A DNA stretch of 64,000 bases from Perognathus longimembris pacificus (lineage: Eukaryota > Chordata > Mammalia > Rodentia > Heteromyidae): NCBI RefSeq assembly GCF_023159225.1, contig NC_063167.1, positions 69,627,798 through 69,691,797 of the forward strand, read 5' to 3'. Numbering within the stretch: the stretch's first letter is position 1; each line of letters begins with the position of its first letter. The translations under genes and the position numbers were made by a program. The notes beneath the pieces were generated by a model that did not search any database, was not told the origin of the DNA, and was given only the letters and a program-made list of their open reading frames with translations. This document shows, in pieces, positions 57,488 to 64,000 of the stretch.

Positions 57488-57712
57488 CATGCTGTACTAG
57501 GGCTTGAACTCGGGGCATTGCAGTCTCATTTGGCTTTTTCACTCAAGGCTGGTACTCTACCACTTGGGCCACAGCTCCACTCCAGGCTTCTTGATGATTA
57601 ATTGGAGGAGATAAGAGTCTCACAAATTTGTCTGGGCTGGCTTTGAACCATGATCTTCAGATCTCAGCCTCCTGAGTAGCTGGGGTGACAGGTATGTGAT
57701 TAGCACCCAGCT
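57488..57712 (-). repeat. B1-like/Geo SINE with TG/CA tract
   Basis: Complete reverse dimer preceded by GTGTGTGCGTGCACACACAC. Confidence 0.7.
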
Positions 57713-58396
57713 AGCCATGGTGGTCTTATTGGCAGAAGCCAGGCATGTGTTTTGTGTGTGTTCTCTCACTTGTGTACAACCATGAGGGCCATCGTGATGA
57801 CCTGTGAAACATGAGTCCCCTCAGACACCACCCCCAACACCAAGGTTGGGCTAGGTTCTGCTCTATTAATCCCACCTTACAGTGGGAATTAAGTTTCAAC
57901 ATGGTTTTCAGAACAAATAAACCCTTTTCAAACCAGAGCGCCGCCTCCAGTCTTATGGGTCTCGCCATGAACTCTCTCTTCAAGCACAGATGAGAGTTTG
58001 TTTCTGCTGTGTTCATGCAACCAAGAAGCACATTCGCCATACATTCTCCTCCATTCTTCACACATACTCGGCCTCAGTTCAGTGCCTGTTGTGAGTCAAC
58101 TCAGAGAGTTCTTTGCATGGGGTCAGAAACCTGAGGACAGCAGCTGTGCCAGGCTGGTGGGGAGTGCTCTACCTCCCCTGCCTCTACACCAGGGCTGGGC
58201 AGAGCCTCCTCCCTGGCTCCCTTGGACCCTGCAGACTTGCTGGGATGGCCCCCTGGCTCCTGACTCCACTTCCCAGCTCTCTGTCAGGCCCTTGCCTGCC
58301 TCAGATGCCGTGACCCAGAGCTGCTGATGGACATTCAAAGAGTAAATTTAGGGCAGTGTCTGCTTGACTTAAAAAAAAAAAAAATCTAGGCTCTAC
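57713..58396. other. Intergenic DNA, no feature seen
   Basis: Unique sequence ending with an A run at 58371-58384. Confidence 0.4.
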
Positions 58397-58587
58397 CAGG
58401 CACTGGTGGCTTCCCCCTGTAAGCCCAGCCACTCAGGAGGCTGGGATTTGAGGATCACAGTTCAAAGCCAGCCCAGGTAGGAAAGTCCCTGAGATTCTTA
58501 TCTCCAGTGAACCACCAGAAAGGCAGAAGCAGAGCTGTGTCTCAAGAGGCTGTGTCTTAAATACAACATCCATACCTATTTAAAGCT

Positions 58588-59883
58588 TTGGAGAGAACAG
58601 GAATAGATGGAACATTCCTCAAAACAATAAAAGCCATATACAACAGACCAACTGCTAATATCATATTAAATGGAGAGAAACTTAAATCATTCCCCCTAAA
58701 CTCAGGAACAAGACAAGGGTGCCCACTCTCCCCACTTCTTTTCAACATAGTGCTGGAATCCCTAGCCATAGCAATAAGGCAAGAGGAGGACATCAAAGGG
58801 ATCCACATCGGCAAGGAAGAAATCAAGTTATCCCTATTCGCAGACAACATGATCTTATATCTGAAGGACCCCAAAAACTCAGTACCCAAACTCCTACACC
58901 TAATAAACCAATTTGGCAAAGTAGCAGGATTCAAAATCAATCCACAAAAGTCAGCAGCTTTTCTGTACACCAGCAATATACAAACAGAAAAGGAAATTAT
59001 GGAAACAATTCCCTTTACAGTAGCCAAAAAAAGAATAAAGTACCTAGGGATCAACTTAACCAAGGACGTGACGGACCTATTTAATGAAAACTATAAAAAT
59101 CTAATAAGGGAAATCAAAGAAGACACAAGGAGATGGAAAGACCTCCCATGCTCATGGGTAGGTAGAATCAATATAGTGAAAATGGCCATATTGCCCAAAT
59201 TGTTATACAAATTCAATGCAATCCCTATCAAAATCCCAGCCACATTCTTCACTGAAATAGAGAAAGCAATCCATAAATTCATATGGAACAGCAAAAAACC
59301 TAGAATAGCCAAAGCAATTCTAGGAAAAAAAAGCAGTGCAGGAGGTATCACAATACCAGACTTCAAGCTCTACTACAAGGCCATCATAACAAAAACAGCA
59401 TGGTATTGGTATAAAAACAGATCAGAAGACCAATGGATTAGAATTGAAGATCCAGAAATAAAACCGCACTCTTACAGCCAGCTGATATTCGACAAAGGAG
59501 CTAAAGACATACAATGGAATAAACATAGCCTCTTCAACTACTGGTGCTGGGAAAACTGGGCAGCCATATGCAGAAAACTCAAAGTAGACCCAAGCCTATC
59601 ACCATGCACCAAGATCAACTCAAAATGGATCAAGGACCTCAATATCAGACCTGAATCCTTGAAACTACTGAAGGACAGAGTAGGAAAGACGCTAGAACTT
59701 ATAGGCACAGGAAGGAACTTCCTGAATATAGTCCCAGGGGCACAACAAATAGGGGAAAGACTCGACAAATGGGACTACTACAAATTAAAAAGTTTCTGCA
59801 CAGCTAAGGACATAGCCACCAAAATAGAAAGACAGCCAACGATATGGGAAAGGATACCAGCACAGCAACAGACAAAGGCCTGA
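58588..59883 (+). pseudogene. L1 ORF2 fragment, reverse transcriptase and thumb region
   Basis: Open for about 431 codons and upstream into the truncation point. It has the conserved block [14 protein letters not shown] (RT motif) and FADN in place of FADD. The frame is lost at 59881-59883 by a small indel just before the C-terminal domain. Non-autonomous remnant. Confidence 0.93.
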
Positions 59884-60365
59884 TATCTGTCATCTACAGA
59901 GAACTAAAAAAACTAAGCCCCTCCAAGCCCAATAAACCTATTAGGAAATGGGCAAAGGAGCTAAAGAGAGACTTCATAAGAGAAGATATAAAAATGGCAA
60001 AGAAACACATGAGGAAATGCTCAACATCCCTGGCAGTAAAGGAAATGCAAATAAAAACAACCCTGAGATACCACCTCACCCCAGTTAGAATGGCCTATAC
60101 TCTGAACTCAGACAACAACAAATGCTGGAGGGGGTGCGGGGAAAGAGGAACCCTTCTCCATTGTTGGTGGGAGTGGAAATTAGTACAACCACTTTGGAGA
60201 ACAGTATGGAGGTTTCTCAAAAAGCTCAATATAGACCTACCCTATGACCCAGCCATACCACTCCTAGGCATCTATCCTAAACAGCAAACCCCAAGATATC
60301 AAAAAGACATTTGTACTTCCATGTTTATCGCGACACAATTCACAATAGCCAAAATATGGAAATAA
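59868..60365 (+). pseudogene. L1 ORF2 C-terminal fragment (shifted frame)
   Basis: It continues ORF2 in another frame ([15 protein letters not shown]), including [18 protein letters not shown] where intact L1s have Cys as the last residue. It ends at a TAA where the copy at 63.15 kb keeps CAA. Confidence 0.9.
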
Positions 60366-61154
60366 CCCAGATGCCCCTCCACAGACGAATGGATCCAAAA
60401 AATATGGTACTTATACACAATGGAATACTACATAGCGATTAGGAATGGTGAAATATTGTTATTCTCAGGGAAATGGTCAGAACTCAAACAAATAATGTTG
60501 AGTGAGACAAGCCTAGAACACAGAAAACAAAGGGGCATGATCTCTCTGATATATGACTGTTAACAAAGGGAGACGGAGAGACAGTAGAGACCAAGTCTGT
60601 GAAACCAAAAACTGCTTGTCAAATAGTACTCCCCACAGGATTGGGGCAGCGACCCAACAGTATGTAACTAAAACCAAACAATTACTCAACATATAAAGGT
60701 CAAAAATTGACCTCTCAGGGGAATACAATAGCTCAAAAGCTATGTACGTACGTTCATATAAGACTACTGTCGACATATGGTCTAATATCGACATTACATT
60801 TAAAGCCCTAGGCGAACTTTCTTGGGCGTGGCCACGTGGCTACTGTATATGTTCTTGATACATTGCATATTGTATATATGTCTACCTGACCTAGAGAAGG
60901 GATAGAAAAACAGGGCGTAAGATATCACAAGAAATGTACACACTGTCCTACTATGTAACAGTACCCTTTTTGTACAACACCTTGTCAAAAAATTTGTGTT
61001 CAATTAATAAAAAAATTAAATTAAAAAAAAAGAGGCTGTGTCTTCAGCCTTGCGGGGAGAGGCCAAGCAAGAGAGACTGGCCCTGAGTTCAATCCCAGTA
61101 TCAACCCCTCAAAAATAAAGTAAGATAAAATAATTACCCAGGGTGTGACTGTTA

Positions 61155-61182
<28 letters not shown>
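61155..61182. repeat. (CA)n microsatellite
   Basis: About 13 CA units. Confidence 0.9.
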
Positions 61183-61188
<6 letters not shown>

Positions 61189-61189
61189 G

Positions 61190-61820
61190 AATACTTCTGT
61201 GACCCTTGTGTCAGAAGTCTGTTTCTACCTCTGCATTGGATGAGACTTGGGGTGGTGGGGTCAGCGCCCCCCTGCGGTGGTGCACGGGCCTCTGTGTTGC
61301 TGACTGGGGTCTGCATCCCAGCCTGACTCCACTGCACCTGGGAGGCGGCCACCCTGGCAGTCAGCGGGTTGTTAGAAAGTTCTTCCTGAACCGGCTCTGG
61401 AACCAGCTTCCTGTCTCTCCTCCTAGTCCTGCTGTGCCATCTGGAGTCCCTGGCATAGCTGCTCCCTCCTCACACAGCAGCCCTTGGGGTTTATGAGGAC
61501 AGCTCACATCTCCACAGACTCCACAGGGCCCCCATGTCCTGCCCAAGTTCTCCAGTGACTCAGTTTCCCAGCTCAGCACCAGCCGCCACCCTGTCCATGT
61601 GCCAGGTGTGGCTGGCACCTTCTGAAGGTGGCTCCTTGGGAGCCTCTTAGCTGTTCAGGCCTGGCATGGAGCACATGGCCTGGGGACAGGAGATGCTCCT
61701 GCCTGCATGGCCTGGGGACAGGCTTGGAGACAGGGGACAGTCCTACTTGGCCTGGACACAAGATTTGGTGTAATCTCAGAGAAAATGAACCTGTCATTGC
61801 ATTTCCTACACTAGAATGTC
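61190..61820. other. Intergenic DNA, no feature seen
   Basis: GC-rich unique sequence with short internal duplications around CCTGGGGACAGG (61680-61740). Confidence 0.4.
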
Positions 61821-61830
61821 TAATGTATGT

Positions 61831-61835
<5 letters not shown>

Positions 61836-61864
<29 letters not shown>

Positions 61865-62088
61865 ACGTGTGCACCAGTATTGAGGCTTGAACTCAGGATC
61901 CTGGACTCCTTTTGTGCCAGTACTAGGATTTGAACTCAGGGCCTAGACACTCCCTGAGCTTAAGCTGGTTAATTGGATATGAGTCTCGCAGACTTTCCTG
62001 CCTGGGCTGACTTCATACAGGAGTCCTCAGATCTCAGTCTGGTGATTAGCTGGGTTTACAGGTTTGAGGCACCAGGGCCCGCCTAGCA
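61836..62088 (-). repeat. (GT)n and B1-like/Geo SINE with duplicated start
   Basis: After (GT)n come two successive reverse starts (TATTGAGGCTTGAACTCAGG and AGTACTAGGATTTGAACTCAGG), so a second partial copy is stacked on the first. Confidence 0.6.
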
Positions 62089-62354
62089 CCTGTTATTTCT
62101 ACCTTGCTGAGATCTTAGCCAATTTGTCCAGTTGTTCCTCAGCACCAGGTTGTGTCATCTTTAAGTAGGATATGTGTGGCTTAGTGTTATTGCTTCAAAT
62201 AACCTGCATCCACATTGGGATGGAGCCCACAGCCTGCGGCATCCCCCTTACACCCACAGTGAAGCACTGGTCACCCCCGCCCCCCCAAGGAGGCCCCTCC
62301 GACACACACAAGAGCCACACCTCTTTGCTAGGGTGGTCCCTCAAGAGTTCCTGT

Positions 62355-62405
62355 GTTAGCCCAAATGCCCTACAATAGATGAGTGGATCAAAAAAAATGT
62401 GGTAA
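62355..62405 (+). mobile_element. Short old LINE-1 ORF2 fragment
   Basis: AGCCCAAATGCCCTACAATAGATGAGTGGATC matches the L1 ORF2 end seen at 63.16 kb. Confidence 0.5.
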
Positions 62406-62408
62406 CTG

Positions 62409-63134
62409 CCTGGTTCCTGTGGCTCGCGCCTGTCATCCTAACTACTCAGGAGGCTGAGATCTGAGGATCAGGGCTCAAAACCCCTGGGCAGAAAAGTCTG
62501 AGAGACTCTTATCTCCCATAAAATGTCTGAAAAAGCTGGAAGTGGCCTGTTGCTCAAGTGGTAAAGCACTCACCTTGAGTAAAAGAAGTTCAAAGACAGG
62601 GCCCAGGCCCTGAGTTCAAACCCCAGGACTGTTGTAGGGAGCAGAGCTGACTCCATTTTGATTAGGGAAACATGGTAGGAAATGTTGGGGGAGTAGATTA
62701 GGTCAATCTGACCCAAAAATTCTGCTTCTGTAAATGGCTTGCTTGTTTGTTGCTTGCTCTACCCCCTGTGTCAACCTCCTACATCTGTGCCACACTTGCT
62801 TGTTAATGTTGCTTGCTCTACCCCCTGCGTCAAGCCCCTATATCTGTGCTACACTTTTACCTTTATAAACCCCAATTTTAGGACTGCTCGGGATCATGGT
62901 GGCAGCTCCCTTGTCTGCACTGTGTCCCTGGCTGGTCAGATCGCTTTTCACTGTCACAATTCAGCTCCTGAGTCTGTGCTGCATCCCTGGCCAGTCAGTT
63001 AGCTTTTTGCTTCCTCAATAAATCTTTTTGCTTGAGACTCTGAGTGATGGACTCTTGGAGGGATGGGGAATCCCCTCCCTCGAACCCTGTAACATTTCTT
63101 ACCCCGGTAACAAGGACTAGCAAAAAAAAAAAAA
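62409..63134 (+). repeat. B1-like/Geo SINE split by a solo LTR
   Basis: The SINE runs 62409-62629 and its last bases plus A-tail follow the LTR (AGGACTAGCAAAA at 63113). Confidence 0.85.
62630..63112 (+). mobile_element. Solo LTR with tandem U3 repeat
   Basis: It begins TGTTGTAGGGAG and ends CCGGTAACA. TTTATAAA lies at 62862-62869 and AATAAA at 63017-63022. AGGAC flanks both ends (62625-62629, 63113-63117), a perfect 5-bp target-site duplication. A 59-bp unit beginning TGTTGCTTGCTCTACCCCC is tandemly repeated at 62748 and 62807, like enhancer repeats of gammaretroviral U3 regions. No viral genes are present. Confidence 0.88.
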
Positions 63135-64000
63135 GTACAATTCATAATAGCCAAAATATGGAAACAACCCAGATGCCCCACTACAGATGAATGGATACAA
63201 AAATTGTGGTACCTATACACAATGAAATACTACATAGCAATTAGAAATGATAAAATATTGGTATTCGCAGGGAAATGGCCAGAACTTAAACAAATAATGT
63301 TGAGTAAGACAAGCCTAGAACACAGAGAACAAAGGGGCATGGCCTCCTTGATATATGACTGTTGGCGAAGTGGGGGAGGGGACAGTAGAGACCAAGTCTG
63401 CAAAACAAAAAACTTCTTTTCAAATGTATTTCCACAGGTTTGGGTCAGTGACCTTACATTATGTATCTAAAATCAAACTACTAAACATAAAAAGGTCTAG
63501 AATAGACCCATCAGGGGCTGGGAATGTGGCCTAGTGGTAGAGTGCTCGCCTCGTATACATGAAGCCTTGGGTTCGATTCCTCAGCACCACATATATAGAA
63601 AAAGCCAGAAGTGGCGCTGTGGCTCAAGTGATAGAGTGCTAAATTTGAGCAAAAAGAAGCCAGGGACAGTGCTCAGGCCCTGAGTCGAAGCCCCAGGGTA
63701 GGCAAAAAACTAGAATAGACCTATCAGTGGATCACAATAGCTCAATAGCTATGTATACATGATCATGTAAGACGAGGATAAGCAAAAACAACTCTAAGAG
63801 AAGGACACAGTAAGATTCTATTGTTGACTTTACATTTAAAGTTCTAGGTAAATTCCCTTTGGCATACTCTACGTGGTTACTGTACATGATTTTGGTACAC
63901 TGGATATTGTATATATGCCTACCTGATCTAGGGAAAGGAAAGAAAAATGAGGGTTTAAGATATCACAAGAAATGTACTCACTGCCTTATTATATAACTGT
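63135..64000 (+). mobile_element. LINE-1 3' end, continuing past the window
   Basis: Last part of ORF2 (from TTCATAATAGCCAAAATATGG; MWYLYTMKYYIAIRNDKILV) and a 3' UTR closely related to that of the 58.6-61.0 kb copy. An IDL-Geo SINE interrupts the 3' UTR. Confidence 0.9.
63514..63710 (+). repeat. IDL-Geo SINE inside the L1 3' UTR
   Basis: Full dimer; TAGAATAGACCCATCA at 63498-63513 recurs with one mismatch at 63711-63726. Confidence 0.9.

Larger units (their letters stand above)
58559..61029 (+). mobile_element. 5'-truncated LINE-1 with 15-bp target-site duplication
   Basis: It begins inside ORF2 within the reverse transcriptase region and ends after a 3' UTR in an A-rich tail. AAGAGGCTGTGTCTT at 58544-58558 recurs exactly at 61030-61044. 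The element is dead. The catalytic FADD motif reads FADN (58837-58848), the frame shifts near 59880, a stop replaces a Gln codon at 60366-60368, and the last cysteine of the C-terminal Cys/His cluster is Trp. Confidence 0.96.
58398..61118 (+). repeat. B1-like/Geo SINE split by a LINE-1
   Basis: The SINE occupies 58398-58558 and resumes at about 61045 (CAGCCTTGCGGGG...GAGTTCAATCCCAG). The two pieces join cleanly when the L1 and one copy of the duplicated target are removed. Confidence 0.85.

Noticed and set aside
1..64000. CRISPR array, operon, prophage or other microbial system
   Set aside because: Introns, SINEs, LINE-1, LTRs and a CpG-island promoter identify vertebrate nuclear DNA; the direct repeats are minisatellites without CRISPR-like spacing.

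Overview
This is mammalian nuclear DNA, and the repeats point to a rodent, most likely a geomyoid (kangaroo rat, pocket mouse or pocket gopher). One abundant SINE is a dimer: a left half like a tRNA-Ala/ID element joined to a characteristic right half. This matches what I remember of the IDL-Geo family, described as restricted to Geomyoidea. A second abundant SINE joins a 7SL/B1-like left half to the same kind of right half.

The only protein-coding gene I can support is synaptotagmin-6 (SYT6) on the minus strand. Six coding exons lie at 38565-38730, 29123-29471, 26532-27090, 9940-10060, 6709-6880 and 4839-4989. Every junction has AG/GT splice sites and the phases fit exactly. Together they encode 506 residues: a cysteine-bearing luminal N-terminus, one membrane span, and complete C2A and C2B domains with their calcium-binding acids. 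The last exon ends at a donor after Lys-Phe-Lys-Glu-type residues, so the last few residues (Gly-Asn-Pro-Arg-Leu in known mammalian SYT6) must lie on a small exon that I could not find, probably left of the window. The promoter is a CpG island of about 2 kb (roughly 37.2-39.3 kb). About 690 bp upstream of the ATG is a near-perfect RE1/NRSE (REST) site, as expected for a neuron-enriched gene.

Layout: 1-4.8 kb is the presumed last SYT6 intron, rich in SINEs. 4.8-38.7 kb is the SYT6 body; its introns hold many SINEs, several minisatellites, a (CCT)n tract, a 385-bp (CAC/CAT)n tract and a few AT-rich blocks that look like conserved enhancers. 36.4-42.1 kb, around the promoter, has no recognisable SINE. 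42-64 kb is upstream intergenic DNA dominated by repeats. It contains three solo LTRs (44818-45296, 48173-48546, 62630-63112), a 1.1-kb CCCTGG-type VNTR, a 5'-truncated LINE-1 with intact target-site duplication (58559-61029), and the start of a second L1 3' end that runs off the right edge.

No new gene system is present. The most informative non-coding observations are the RE1 site, the solo LTRs (two inside minisatellite tracts), a clear chronology of nested insertions, a tail-to-tail pair of IDL-Geo SINEs, and several candidate regulatory elements. Conservation and database comparisons could not be run here.
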